Positions 25,898-34,830 of a stretch of 64,000 bases of DNA are shown piece after piece; position 1 is the stretch's first letter; each line of letters opens with the position of its first letter. The stretch lies in NCBI RefSeq assembly GCF_002101705.1, contig NZ_LQPC01000020.1, forward strand, positions 248,001 through 312,000. Reading direction: 5' to 3'. A program made the position numbers and the translations under genes. The stretch is from Mycolicibacterium iranicum. Lineage in GTDB: Bacteria > Actinomycetota > Actinomycetes > Mycobacteriales > Mycobacteriaceae. The notes beneath the pieces are model-generated. The model saw only the letters and a program-made list of their open reading frames with translations. It had not been told where the DNA came from and did no database searches.

Positions 25898-27264
25898 CGG
25901 CGATTCGGACCCAGATCAGCCGAAGCATGTTCGGCAACAGCATCGCTTTGCTGGCAACAGCACAGATCACGGCAGGCCTTGGCTACGTCTTCTGGATGGT
26001 GTGTGCGCAGAAGTTTCCCGCCGCCGTCATTGGTGTCAGCAATACAGTGATAGCGGCGATGACACTGGTCGCCATGCTGACCGTGTCCGGGTTCGTTCCG
26101 ATGCTGACCAGAAAATTGCCGGGTGCAGATATAGAAGAACGCAGCGGGCTGTGCAGCACAGCATTCGTGCTCACGGTCACGCTGTCGGGCGCGGCCGGCG
26201 CCGCGTCTGCACTGTTCCTTCCGGACCGTATGCACGCAGCTATCGGCACTGGTTGGCTGGTGTTGCTGATCAGCACCGGCACCATGGCCTCCAGTATGGT
26301 GCTCGTGGTCGGTGCCGCGTTGCTGGGAATCCGCCGAGCGGAACTGTCGTTGTTCTCCGACGTTGCCGGAAGCATCTCACGACTATGTGCATTGGCCACG
26401 GTAGTGGCTGCAGGGCTGGTCGCGGTTGGAATGGTCGATGCGGGTGCCCGGACGATTCTTGGCATCTGGGTCGGCTCCCTCATGCTGTCGGCCGGAGTCG
26501 CGGTGTCTCTACTCGTCCGCGCGCAGCCCGGTTTCCGATTCCGTCCGCACTTGAAGTGGCTGCACCGTGTGCGCCGCTCCGTCGGATGGGACCACCTTGC
26601 AATGCTGGCGGTCCGAACCCCGCCGTTTCTGATTCCGATTCTCGCCTCGGCCGTGTTCCACGCCGAAGAGCTCGGCTATCTGGCAATGACGACAATGATC
26701 GCCAGCGCTTTCTTCGCCGTGGGTTCGGCTGTTTCGAACGCGCTTCTTGCCGACTGCGCCGGCGATCCGCGCCGGCTGCAGATCCAGGTTCGCAGGGCGT
26801 TCCGCCTGATCAGCATGCTGTTGCTGCCGCCAGTAGTGATCACCTGCATATTTGCCAGGGAAGTGCTGAGCTTCTTCGGGCCGGGCTACGCCCAACACAG
26901 TCCGCTGCTCATCCTGCTGCTACTGGCAACCTTGCCGGACGCATTGACCAATGTCGCTGTCGCCATCTTGCGCGTACGACGCCGTCTGCCAATCGTCGCC
27001 GCCATCACCGTCACCGGCTCTGTATTGATCATCGGTGGCGCTTGGGTGGCGATGCAACGATTCGGTGTCCTCGGTGCCGGTTTGGCCGTACTTGTGGCCC
27101 ATACTCTGATCGCCATCGCGTTTTCTGTGGTGGGGCTGCGCAGTTTCATTAAGCAGGGACGCACCGTCGAAGGTTCACCGCTCCACAGCAGCCCGCAAAT
27201 CACACCTAGTGCACCCTCAGCAGTGGACACGCCGGGTGACTCTGATGCAGGGGTTGCACGATGA
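25894..27264 (+). CDS. Wzx-like polysaccharide flippase (MOP superfamily)
   Basis: This 456-residue protein has about twelve to fourteen membrane helices. It begins RTQISRSMFGNSIALLATAQ and has the internal two-fold layout of polysaccharide exporters, with FFGPGYAQHSPLLILLLLAT typical of the second half. It would flip lipid-linked repeat units to the outer face. The presence of a flippase with no ABC transporter favours Wzx/Wzy-type assembly. Both ends overlap neighbouring genes by four bases. Confidence 0.85.
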   Translation: MTAIRTQISRSMFGNSIALLATAQITAGLGYVFWMVCAQKFPAAVIGVSNTVIAAMTLVAMLTVSGFVPMLTRKLPGADIEERSGLCSTAFVLTVTLSGAAGAASALFLPDRMHAAIGTGWLVLLISTGTMASSMVLVVGAALLGIRRAELSLFSDVAGSISRLCALATVVAAGLVAVGMVDAGARTILGIWVGSLMLSAGVAVSLLVRAQPGFRFRPHLKWLHRVRRSVGWDHLAMLAVRTPPFLIPILASAVFHAEELGYLAMTTMIASAFFAVGSAVSNALLADCAGDPRRLQIQVRRAFRLISMLLLPPVVITCIFAREVLSFFGPGYAQHSPLLILLLLATLPDALTNVAVAILRVRRRLPIVAAITVTGSVLIIGGAWVAMQRFGVLGAGLAVLVAHTLIAIAFSVVGLRSFIKQGRTVEGSPLHSSPQITPSAPSAVDTPGDSDAGVAR

Positions 27265-28622
27265 CATCAGCTTCGGATCCCAGGCTCTCGGTACCACACG
27301 GTCATGAAGACGATCGCCAACAGGGCCTGCGTATCGTGCACGCTACGGATAGCTTCCTCCCGAACGTCGGCGGTCTGGAACTCTCTATCGCCGCGCTCAC
27401 TCAAGCCCAGGTAAAACGGGGACGCGTCGTCGCGGTCGCAACCGCAAGGCATCCGGACGCTCCGAATCTCGAAGATTTCGGCGGGGTCGACGTGCACCGT
27501 CTACCGATGGCGATGGCGCACGTGCCGGGCGCATACATCTCAAACACACACCTCTTTTTCCCACCGGTGCCGGATCCGATTTTCGTGCGAGCCTTCGCTC
27601 GGCTTCTCCGCCGTTTCCGCCCGGACATCATCCACGCGTCGGGTTGGATCCTCTACAGCGTGCTGGGTCCCGCCAAACGTGCCGGCGTACCGGTGATCGC
27701 GAGCGCTCACGACCACAGTCAGGTCTGCGCCACCAAGGTCATGCTCTACCACGGTAAGACGCTCTGCTCGGCTCCCGGTCTGGGCAAGTGCGTCAGCTGC
27801 GCTCGCTCCCAGTACGGGCTCAAGGGAATACCGTTGGCCGCCGGTCTGCATCAACTCGGGTCGCGCAGACACCGAGATGTCGCTCAGTGGACAGCCGCGT
27901 CGACGGCGCTCGCCGCCCGCGGTTCTGCGCCCCGTCCCGCCGATCGCACACCGGTAACAGTGGTTCCCACGTTTATCGACGAAGATCTGCTTGCTCTCGC
28001 CGGCGATGAACGCACCGCACTGCGCCCCGGTTTCGTGCCGGCAGCGGGACCCTATTTGTTTTACGCAGGAGCCCTCGGCACTCACAAAGGTGTCGACGTG
28101 CTGTTGCGCGCACACGCTCGCCTGCGCTCAACGGGCTTGGATGTGCCGCTGGTCCTTGCTGGTCTGCCGCGAGAGGGCTTCGAAGTGGGCGATCACCCCG
28201 GAGTGACCGTGGCAACAAATGTTCCGATGGATCAGGTGGTGGCCGCATGGCGCCACGCCACTGTCGGTGTCGTCCCCAGCGTCGTCCCGGAAGGCTTCGG
28301 GCGCGTCGCAGTGGAGTGTTTGGCGGGAGGCACACCGTGCGTGGTGTCGGCGCTCGGCGGCTTACTTGACATTGTCACCGACGGCGTGGAGGGCCTGCAT
28401 GTGACCCCGGGGAACGCCGAGGAATTGGCCGACGCGATCCGGCGTCTCTTGGATGACGAGGAACTGCGCTCTCGCTTGGGTGCAGCAGGACCCGCTAAGG
28501 CGGCCCAATTCACGCTCTCACAGGTCGCGCCCAAGATCGATGCGGTGTACCAGCAGGTTCTCGATAGCCCATCCGCCATTACGAGTCGTCGCGCACGCGG
28601 GTTGCGGAGGGTCCGGCCGTGA
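27261..28622 (+). CDS. Glycosyltransferase family 4
   Basis: This 453-residue GT-B enzyme starts after a short charged lead-in with IVHATDSFLPNVGGLELSIA, the acceptor-domain Gly-rich motif. The donor domain has YLFYAGALGTHKGVDVLLRA and the E-x7-E region VPEGFGRVAVECLAGGTPCV. Two Cys pairs in SAPGLGKCVSCARSQYG lie in the acceptor half, as in several actinobacterial GT4 proteins. The acceptor sugar is unknown. It overlaps the flippase before it and the NodB gene after it by four bases. Confidence 0.92.
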   Translation: MTSASDPRLSVPHGHEDDRQQGLRIVHATDSFLPNVGGLELSIAALTQAQVKRGRVVAVATARHPDAPNLEDFGGVDVHRLPMAMAHVPGAYISNTHLFFPPVPDPIFVRAFARLLRRFRPDIIHASGWILYSVLGPAKRAGVPVIASAHDHSQVCATKVMLYHGKTLCSAPGLGKCVSCARSQYGLKGIPLAAGLHQLGSRRHRDVAQWTAASTALAARGSAPRPADRTPVTVVPTFIDEDLLALAGDERTALRPGFVPAAGPYLFYAGALGTHKGVDVLLRAHARLRSTGLDVPLVLAGLPREGFEVGDHPGVTVATNVPMDQVVAAWRHATVGVVPSVVPEGFGRVAVECLAGGTPCVVSALGGLLDIVTDGVEGLHVTPGNAEELADAIRRLLDDEELRSRLGAAGPAKAAQFTLSQVAPKIDAVYQQVLDSPSAITSRRARGLRRVRP

Positions 28623-29407
28623 CCGCGTCCCGTGCAACAAACCCCGCCAACAACGCGGACCTGACCGCGGTACCAATGGTCTGGATGTACCACTCCATCG
28701 CGACGTACGACGAGGATCCGTTCGAGGTCACCATGACGCCCGCACGATTCGAACGTCAGCTCCGCTGGTTGCGTGACCAGCGACTGCAGGGTGTTTCGAT
28801 GGCAGAACTTCTCGCCTCATCGGCCCGGGACCGTTCGAAGCGGCTGGTAGGGCTTACTTTCGATGACGGTTATCGGGATTTCGCCACCACTGCGCTCCCA
28901 ATACTGCAACGGTACGGGTTCACAGCCACCGTATTCGTACTCGCCGGACGGCTCGGCGGCCAAAACGAGTGGAGTAGGCCGGGCCCAAGCAAGGCCCTAC
29001 TGACCGCCGATGAGATCCGCCAAGTCGCCTCCGCTGGGATGGAAATCGGATCCCATGGACTGATGCACGTTCGGCTGCCGGGCGTCGACCAATCCGCGCT
29101 CGCGGCGGAGACGAGACACAGCAGAACCATCCTCAGCGAGTTGATCCAGCGCGACGTGACTGGGTTCTGCTACCCGTGGGGCGAGGTCGACGCGGAAGTG
29201 GTTAAGTCCGTTCGCGCCGCGGGATATGACTACGCGTGCGCTGTCAAGCCAGGCTCCGACATTGGGCAATACGCAATTCCGCGGACACTGGTTCACGAGG
29301 GTGACAGCGCATGGCGATTGCACGCCAAACGAGCCGTCTCGACGCTGACCGTGGGCAATCGATGGGGTGTTAGGCATTACCGAGGCGGTGAACGATGCGC
29401 GTTGTAG
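28619..29407 (+). CDS. Polysaccharide deacetylase, NodB/CE4 family (copy 2)
   Basis: This 262-residue paralogue of the 14574-15350 protein shares the same motif positions (TFDDGYRDF at 80-88, SHGLMH at 145-150) and FCYPWGEVDA as motif 3. It starts at GTG 28619, overlapping the GT4 stop, and the N-terminal MTAS is shared with copy 1. It probably deacetylates an intermediate in the cytoplasm, since no signal peptide is visible. It overlaps the dehydrogenase start by 13 bp, so both are made together. The presence of two such enzymes suggests two deacetylation steps or a duplicated cassette. Confidence 0.92.
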   Translation: MTASRATNPANNADLTAVPMVWMYHSIATYDEDPFEVTMTPARFERQLRWLRDQRLQGVSMAELLASSARDRSKRLVGLTFDDGYRDFATTALPILQRYGFTATVFVLAGRLGGQNEWSRPGPSKALLTADEIRQVASAGMEIGSHGLMHVRLPGVDQSALAAETRHSRTILSELIQRDVTGFCYPWGEVDAEVVKSVRAAGYDYACAVKPGSDIGQYAIPRTLVHEGDSAWRLHAKRAVSTLTVGNRWGVRHYRGGERCAL

Positions 29408-30651
29408 TCGTCGGACAGGGCTATGTCGGGCTGCCGCTCTCCGTGCGAGCCGCCCAAGCTGGCCACGACGTCAAGGCCTTCGACACCGATGAATCACGGG
29501 TGAAGCGACTGATCGCCGGTGAGTCGTACATCGACGACATCGAGAGCGAAACCCTCGCCGCCGTCAATGCCATGGGTACCTTCCATCCATCGTCGGACCC
29601 CGCTGTGTGCGCGGGCTTCGACGTCGCGGTCATCGCGGTGCCGACACCGCTTCGCGATGGAGCTCCCGATCTTCGGCACATCGAGCAGGCCGCGCAGACG
29701 CTGGGCACCTACCTGAGCCTCGGCGCCACGGTGATCGTGGAGTCGACGACATACCCCGGAACAACCCAGGAGCTGGTGGCCCCAATTCTGGAGACTGCGT
29801 CAGGATTGACCGCTGGTACGGACTTTCACTTGGGTTACAGCCCAGAGCGTATAGACCCGGGCAACACAACTTGGACGCTCGTCAACACCCCAAAGATCAT
29901 CTCAGGAATCACGACGGCCTCGCTGGAAGCGATCAAAGCTTTCTACGGAACGATCGTGGACACGACGATCCCGGTCGCGTCGCCCCGAGAAGCTGAGCTT
30001 GCCAAGCTCATAGAGAACACCTTTCGGCACGTCAACATCGCGCTAGTGAATGAGATCGCCATCTTCGCCCACGAACTCGGTATAGATGTCTGGGACGCGA
30101 TTGACGCCGCCTCGACGAAGCCGTTCGGGTTCATGCGCTTCACTCCCGGGCCGGGTGTCGGGGGGCACTGCCTTCCGATCGACCCCTCCTACCTGTCGTG
30201 GTGCGTGGAGCGAGCGCTCGGGCATAGCTTCCGTTTCATCGAGTTGGCCAACGACATTAACGCCCACATGCCAGACCATGTAGTCCGTCGAATCGCGACG
30301 GGCCTCAACGACCGGCGCCTTGCGGTGAACGGTTCGCGCATTCTGCTCATGGGCTTGTCGTACAAACGGAATACGGGCGATGCTCGTGAGTCGCCGGCCG
30401 TTCGTGTCGCCCAGCTGCTCGCGTCGATGGGTGGACAGGTCTTTGGCGCCGACCCCCACATCGTCGAGGCGGGCCCCCTCGACGGCTTGCTGACGCGGGT
30501 TGATGCGTCGCCGAAACAACTGGCGGCTGCTGACATCGTGGTCCTGCTGACCGATCACGACGAGTTCGATTTCGGCGCGATCGTCGAGAACGCCGGCTAC
30601 GTCCTTGACTGCCGTCACCGCATGCGGGGGGCCAATGTCGAATACTTGTAA
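29395..30651 (+). CDS. UDP-sugar 6-dehydrogenase, WbpA/TviB type
   Basis: This 418-residue NAD-dependent enzyme oxidises C6 of a nucleotide sugar to a uronic acid. The Rossmann motif is VVGQGYVGLPLS at the N-terminus. The catalytic Cys is C259 in GVGGHCLPIDPSYL, the form of the motif seen in UDP-GlcNAc/UDP-ManNAc dehydrogenases. The NAD-sensing LSYKRNTGDARESPA lies in the C-terminal domain. The product would make the island glycan acidic. A 2-epimerase is not seen nearby, so the exact substrate stays open. Confidence 0.9.
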   Translation: MRVVVVGQGYVGLPLSVRAAQAGHDVKAFDTDESRVKRLIAGESYIDDIESETLAAVNAMGTFHPSSDPAVCAGFDVAVIAVPTPLRDGAPDLRHIEQAAQTLGTYLSLGATVIVESTTYPGTTQELVAPILETASGLTAGTDFHLGYSPERIDPGNTTWTLVNTPKIISGITTASLEAIKAFYGTIVDTTIPVASPREAELAKLIENTFRHVNIALVNEIAIFAHELGIDVWDAIDAASTKPFGFMRFTPGPGVGGHCLPIDPSYLSWCVERALGHSFRFIELANDINAHMPDHVVRRIATGLNDRRLAVNGSRILLMGLSYKRNTGDARESPAVRVAQLLASMGGQVFGADPHIVEAGPLDGLLTRVDASPKQLAAADIVVLLTDHDEFDFGAIVENAGYVLDCRHRMRGANVEYL

Positions 30652-30714
30652 GGACGAACGAACACGGAGAGGCCGCCGATTACCCGTCCTCACGCGAGAG
30701 GGGCCTCAACAGTA

Positions 30715-31623
30715 ATGGCAAGCGCTGAATCCTCGTTCGGGCCGGAAGCCGGTCGGGCAGCACAGAGGCGCGCCCGTTCCCAGGTCGCCCCGATTTCCGA
30801 CACTGACGTGGCATCTGTGGCGGCGTTCATGCAAGCAGAGATGGGATCGGGCGTCAGCCAAGCCGACTGGATGCGTGTGATGAATCCACCGTGGAAGACC
30901 GAGCAACCGAACCACGGCTTCTTCCTTCACCAGAACGGACGCGTCGTCGGCGCTTACCTCGCGATGTATTCGGAGCGGATTGTCGACGGCAAGCGGCGCC
31001 AGATCTGCAACCTCGGCGCGTGGTGTGTTGCTGAGGCCTATCGGGCCGACGGACTCCGGATGATTCGATCGTTGCTGAGGCAAAAGGGTTACCTCTTCAC
31101 GGATCTCACACCAAACCCCACGGTGGTGGCGCTCGACGGTCGACTCGGATTCACCGCGCTAGACACCACCACGTACGCCGTACCCAACTTCCCATGGCCA
31201 TTCCGGTCGGGGGGCGTGCGTGTCGTGGATTCTGCGGAGCAGATCGAAGGTCTCTTAACTGGTCGAGATTACGAGATCTACCAAGATCACGCAGCAACCA
31301 CAGTGCGGCATGCGGTGCTTAGCAAGGACGGGGCGACCTGCTACGTCATGTACCGACGCGAATGGTATAAACACCTGCCAATGTTTGCTACATTGCTTCG
31401 CATCAGCAACCCCGAACTTTTTCAGAAGTGCCAAGCCCACTTCTATCGGTATTTGCTGCTACGGCAACGCATCCCGGCGACCCTAATCGAACTAAGAGTT
31501 GCGGGACACCGCCCAACGAGGTCTATCTCTGTTCCCGGCCGCACGCGAATGTTCCTCGGTGAGAATGTGGATCCTGCGCACATCGACTACCTATACAGCG
31601 AGCTGACGTGTCTGAAGGACTGA
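30715..31623 (+). CDS. GNAT-fold acyltransferase (copy A)
   Basis: This 302-residue protein contains a GNAT-type core near residues 25-140, with NGRVVGAYLAMYSERIVDGK and YRADGLRMIRSLLRQKGYLF. The C-terminal half, including HFYRYLLLRQRIPATLIELR and the ending YLYSELTCL, is shared only with the 35673-36626 protein. It precedes the AMP-ligase, decarboxylase and ACP genes. I infer that it may move the ACP-bound acyl group onto a sugar, but a simple acetyltransferase role is possible. Confidence 0.75.
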   Translation: MASAESSFGPEAGRAAQRRARSQVAPISDTDVASVAAFMQAEMGSGVSQADWMRVMNPPWKTEQPNHGFFLHQNGRVVGAYLAMYSERIVDGKRRQICNLGAWCVAEAYRADGLRMIRSLLRQKGYLFTDLTPNPTVVALDGRLGFTALDTTTYAVPNFPWPFRSGGVRVVDSAEQIEGLLTGRDYEIYQDHAATTVRHAVLSKDGATCYVMYRREWYKHLPMFATLLRISNPELFQKCQAHFYRYLLLRQRIPATLIELRVAGHRPTRSISVPGRTRMFLGENVDPAHIDYLYSELTCLKD

Positions 31624-31657
31624 CGCACCGTCCTGCGGCGGAAAGGACGACCGCGGT

Positions 31658-33226
31658 ATGAGGACTAACCTCCACCACCTCATCCAGGAGCATGCCCGAT
31701 CCAACCCCGGTTCACCAGCGCTGACTTACAAGCGGGACACGCTCACCTACGACGAGTTGTGGGCACGGACCAGAAGTTTTGCGAACGGCCTGGGAGAACT
31801 CGGCATCGCACAAGAAGATCGGGTGGCTGTTTTTCTCGACAAGCGAGTTGAGACAGTAGCCGCCATCTTCGGTACGTCTGCGGCAGGAGCCGCCTTCGTG
31901 CCAGTGAATCCGCTGCTTAGGGCGGCTCAGGTCGGCCACATTCTGAGAGATTGTGACGTCCGGGTTCTCGTCACCTCCCCCGAGCGGCTGACACTGTTGC
32001 GCGGGGAGCTGCTGTCGTGCTCGGCGCTCGAACATGTCGTCCTCGTCGGGTCGCCGGCGACCAAGGACGAGACAGACACGCACTACCTGGTGCACGACTG
32101 GGAGAAGCACACGAATTCGACCAGCACCGCGCTTAATTCGGCCGCCATAGACCTCGACATCGCCGCGATTCTGTACACGTCGGGAAGCACGGGCCGCCCG
32201 AAGGGCGTAGTACTCAGTCACCGGAACTTGATCGTCGGCGCCGAAAGCGTATCCACCTACCTCGGCAACACTGCCGACGACGTGATTCTCGCAGCGTTGC
32301 CGCTGAGCTTCGATGCCGGGTTGAGCCAATTGACGACAGCTTTTGCAGTCGGTGCTCATGTGATCCTTATGAACTACCTTCTGCCAAGCGACGTCCCGCG
32401 ATTGTGCGCCAAGCACGGCGTCACTGGTCTCACCTGCGTGCCCCCGCTGTGGGTACAGATCGTCGAGCAAAAGTGGTCGCCGGAGGCGAAAGCGTCGCTG
32501 CGATATTTTGCGACCACCGGCGGCAAGATGCCGAAGCCGGTCCTGGATCGCCTGCGCCAGATGTTCCCAACTGCCCAGCCGTTTCTCATGTACGGCCTCA
32601 CCGAGGCCTTCCGGTCGACGTATCTCGATCCGGCAGAGATCGACCGCCGGCCCGGTTCCATCGGCAAGGCAATCCCGAATGCCGAGATTCTCGTCCTACG
32701 CGCGGACGGGACGCCTTGCGATCCAGGCGAGGAGGGCGAGCTCGTCCATCGCGGTCCACAGGTGGCACTGGGCTACTGGAACGACCCAGAGCGAACCGCG
32801 CAGCGCTTCCGGCCCCTGCCGCGTTCCGGCGCGCCATGGCGGACGCCAGAGCTCGCGGTGTGGTCCGGCGACACAGTCATCACCGACCCCGAGGGTTTCA
32901 TTTACTTCGTCGGCCGCAGAGACGAGATGATCAAGACGTCGGGATACCGGGTAAGCCCTACGGAAATCGAAGATGCTGCATACGCAACGAATCTGGTACG
33001 CGACGCCGTGGCGCTCGGCGTGGAGGACGATGTGCTCGGACAGCATGTCGTGTTGGCGGTGGCGCCTGCGGTCGAAAACTTCGACGCCGACGCAATGCTC
33101 GCGCAAATGAAATCCACGCTGCCCCCGTACATGATGCCCCGATCGGTCGTGGTCCGCGATGCGATTCCTCGGTCGCCCAACGGGAAACTCGACCGGAACT
33201 TGCTTCGTGAGGAGTTGGCCACGTGA
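31658..33226 (+). CDS. AMP-forming acyl/aminoacyl ligase (ANL family)
   Basis: This 522-residue enzyme activates a carboxylic acid as acyl-AMP and passes it to a thiol. The P-loop LYTSGSTGRPKG lies at residues 172-183, YGLTEAFRSTYLDP is the A5 motif, and GDTVITDPEGFIYFVGRRDE is A7-A8. The C-terminal catalytic K510 is in PRSPNGKLD. It overlaps the decarboxylase gene by GTGA and is followed by an ACP. The same ligase-decarboxylase pair is known as a linked set in exosortase-type polysaccharide loci (TIGR03098/TIGR03099). The amino or acyl acid used is not evident. Confidence 0.9.
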   Translation: MRTNLHHLIQEHARSNPGSPALTYKRDTLTYDELWARTRSFANGLGELGIAQEDRVAVFLDKRVETVAAIFGTSAAGAAFVPVNPLLRAAQVGHILRDCDVRVLVTSPERLTLLRGELLSCSALEHVVLVGSPATKDETDTHYLVHDWEKHTNSTSTALNSAAIDLDIAAILYTSGSTGRPKGVVLSHRNLIVGAESVSTYLGNTADDVILAALPLSFDAGLSQLTTAFAVGAHVILMNYLLPSDVPRLCAKHGVTGLTCVPPLWVQIVEQKWSPEAKASLRYFATTGGKMPKPVLDRLRQMFPTAQPFLMYGLTEAFRSTYLDPAEIDRRPGSIGKAIPNAEILVLRADGTPCDPGEEGELVHRGPQVALGYWNDPERTAQRFRPLPRSGAPWRTPELAVWSGDTVITDPEGFIYFVGRRDEMIKTSGYRVSPTEIEDAAYATNLVRDAVALGVEDDVLGQHVVLAVAPAVENFDADAMLAQMKSTLPPYMMPRSVVVRDAIPRSPNGKLDRNLLREELAT

Positions 33227-34449
33227 CGCTGCGTACGATGATCGCGGCGTTCGGCAGCGTCGACGGCCAGCTCGCCGTCGGTGGTCTGCCGCTGGGCCGA
33301 CTCACGGCGCGGATCGGATCCACGCCGTACTTTGCGTATGACCGCCGCCTCCTCACTGAGCGCGTCGAACTGCTACGGGCCACATTGCCGCCCGCCGTTC
33401 ACCTCAGCTACGCGGTCAAGGCCAATCCGATGCCGGCGGTCGTGCAACACCTCGCCGGACTGGTCGATGCGATGGATGTTGCATCCACCCTGGAGATGCG
33501 TACCGCACTCGACACCCCGATGCCGCCGGACAACATCAGTTTCGCCGGGCCGGGAAAGACTGTGGCCGAAATCGAGCAGGCTGTCGCCGCGGGCGTGACC
33601 ATCGAGATGGAATCTGCCACCGAGGCCCGGCGCGTGATTCAGGCTGGGAATGAACTTGGCATTCGTCCTCGGGCCGCGTTGCGCGTGAATCCCGACTTCC
33701 AGGTGAAGGGCTCGGGTATGCGGATGGGTGGCGGCCCACAGCAATTCGGGGTCGACGCCGAACTTGTGCCCGAGCTTCTTGCCGATCTGGCTGTCGCGGA
33801 CCTGGATTTGGTGGGGTTCCACGTGTTCGCAGGATCACAGAATCTCAACGCCGAGATCCTCTGCGAGGCACAGCGAAAGACTGTCGAGCTCATCCTCGGC
33901 CTCGCCGAGAAGGCTCACGCACCCGTCCGCTACGTGAACCTCGGCGGCGGGTTCGGGATTCCCTACTTCGACAAGGACGGCCCCCTCGACCTGGCTGCAA
34001 TTGGGGCCAACCTGTCCGATCTTGTGGACAACAGGATCGCGCCTCATCTCCCCGACGCCAAGGTCGTGATTGAACTCGGCCGCTATATCGTGGGGGAATG
34101 CGGTGTGTATGTAACCCAGGTGGTCGACCGCAAGGTTTCCCGCGGTCGCACCTATCTGGTAGTCGACGGCGGGATGCACCATCAGTTGGCGGCGTCGGGC
34201 AATTTCGGTCAAGTCATCCGGCGCAACTACCCCATCGCTGTCGGCAATCGCTTGTCCGAGCCGTCAAACTCGTCGGCCACTGTTGTCGGATGCCTGTGCA
34301 CCCCGCTTGACCTGCTGGGTGACAACGTCAGTCTTCCGGACGCCCAGATCGGCGATCTCGTCGTGTTGTTTCAGGCCGGCGCTTATGGGCTGACTGCAAG
34401 CCCGACAGCCTTTTTGGGCCACCCCGCCCCTGTCGAAGTACTCGTCTAG
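33223..34449 (+). CDS. PLP-dependent fold-III decarboxylase acting with ACP
   Basis: This 408-residue member of the ornithine/diaminopimelate decarboxylase fold has the PLP Lys at K66 in SYAVKANPMP. Gly-rich phosphate binding is at NLGGGFGIPYF, ELGRYIVGECGVYVTQV is typical, and the second-subunit active-site Cys segment is GCLCTPLDLLGDN. In butirosin synthesis BtrK, a relative, decarboxylates glutamyl-ACP made by BtrJ and BtrI. Here a ligase and an ACP flank the gene in the same order of action. It could therefore produce a decarboxylated aminoacyl-ACP. Confidence 0.88.
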   Translation: MTLRTMIAAFGSVDGQLAVGGLPLGRLTARIGSTPYFAYDRRLLTERVELLRATLPPAVHLSYAVKANPMPAVVQHLAGLVDAMDVASTLEMRTALDTPMPPDNISFAGPGKTVAEIEQAVAAGVTIEMESATEARRVIQAGNELGIRPRAALRVNPDFQVKGSGMRMGGGPQQFGVDAELVPELLADLAVADLDLVGFHVFAGSQNLNAEILCEAQRKTVELILGLAEKAHAPVRYVNLGGGFGIPYFDKDGPLDLAAIGANLSDLVDNRIAPHLPDAKVVIELGRYIVGECGVYVTQVVDRKVSRGRTYLVVDGGMHHQLAASGNFGQVIRRNYPIAVGNRLSEPSNSSATVVGCLCTPLDLLGDNVSLPDAQIGDLVVLFQAGAYGLTASPTAFLGHPAPVEVLV

Positions 34450-34478
34450 CTACGTCGCGCATAAGGAGGATGTATTCG

Positions 34479-34748
34479 ATGATGTTCAGTCAGGACACGC
34501 TCGACCGGGTGATCGTCGTGGTCGCGAAAACCCTTGGCATTCAAGACCGGGCGCACACGCTGGAGGCGACGACGGAGCTGTTCGGGAGCCTGCCCGAACT
34601 TGATTCCATGTCGGTCGTCGCCTTGTCGGTCAACCTCGAACGGGAATTTGACTTCGAGATCGACGACGAGGATTTCACGGGCGAGGTATTCGACTCCGTA
34701 GGCACGTTGGCCGCGTACGTTGAGCAGAACAAGCAAACTCAAGGATAG
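34479..34748 (+). CDS. Acyl carrier protein
   Basis: This acidic carrier protein has 89 residues. S43 in GSLPELDSMSVVAL is the phosphopantetheine attachment site. AAGGAGG at 34463-34469 is nine bases before ATG 34479, which is why I prefer this over the ATG at 34470 that directly abuts it. It follows the decarboxylase by 29 bp and is evidently the carrier for the group activated by the upstream ligase. Confidence 0.9.
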   Translation: MMFSQDTLDRVIVVVAKTLGIQDRAHTLEATTELFGSLPELDSMSVVALSVNLEREFDFEIDDEDFTGEVFDSVGTLAAYVEQNKQTQG

Positions 34749-34830
34749 CTGGCATTAAGTTGACTAGTCGTCACAGCGAAACTCAGTTACGCAGCCTTGT
34801 TTCAGAAATCTTCGCGTCTGGAGAAGTGTT

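Noticed and set aside
25866..27152. 428-codon frame overlapping the flippase in another frame
   Set aside because: Composition is Arg/Ser/Gly-rich without membrane helices, while the flippase frame has clear helices and coupled ends.
31658..34748. Complete exosortase/PEP-CTERM system
   Set aside because: The ligase-decarboxylase pair recalls it, but no exosortase membrane protein or PEP-CTERM-tailed protein is visible in the window.
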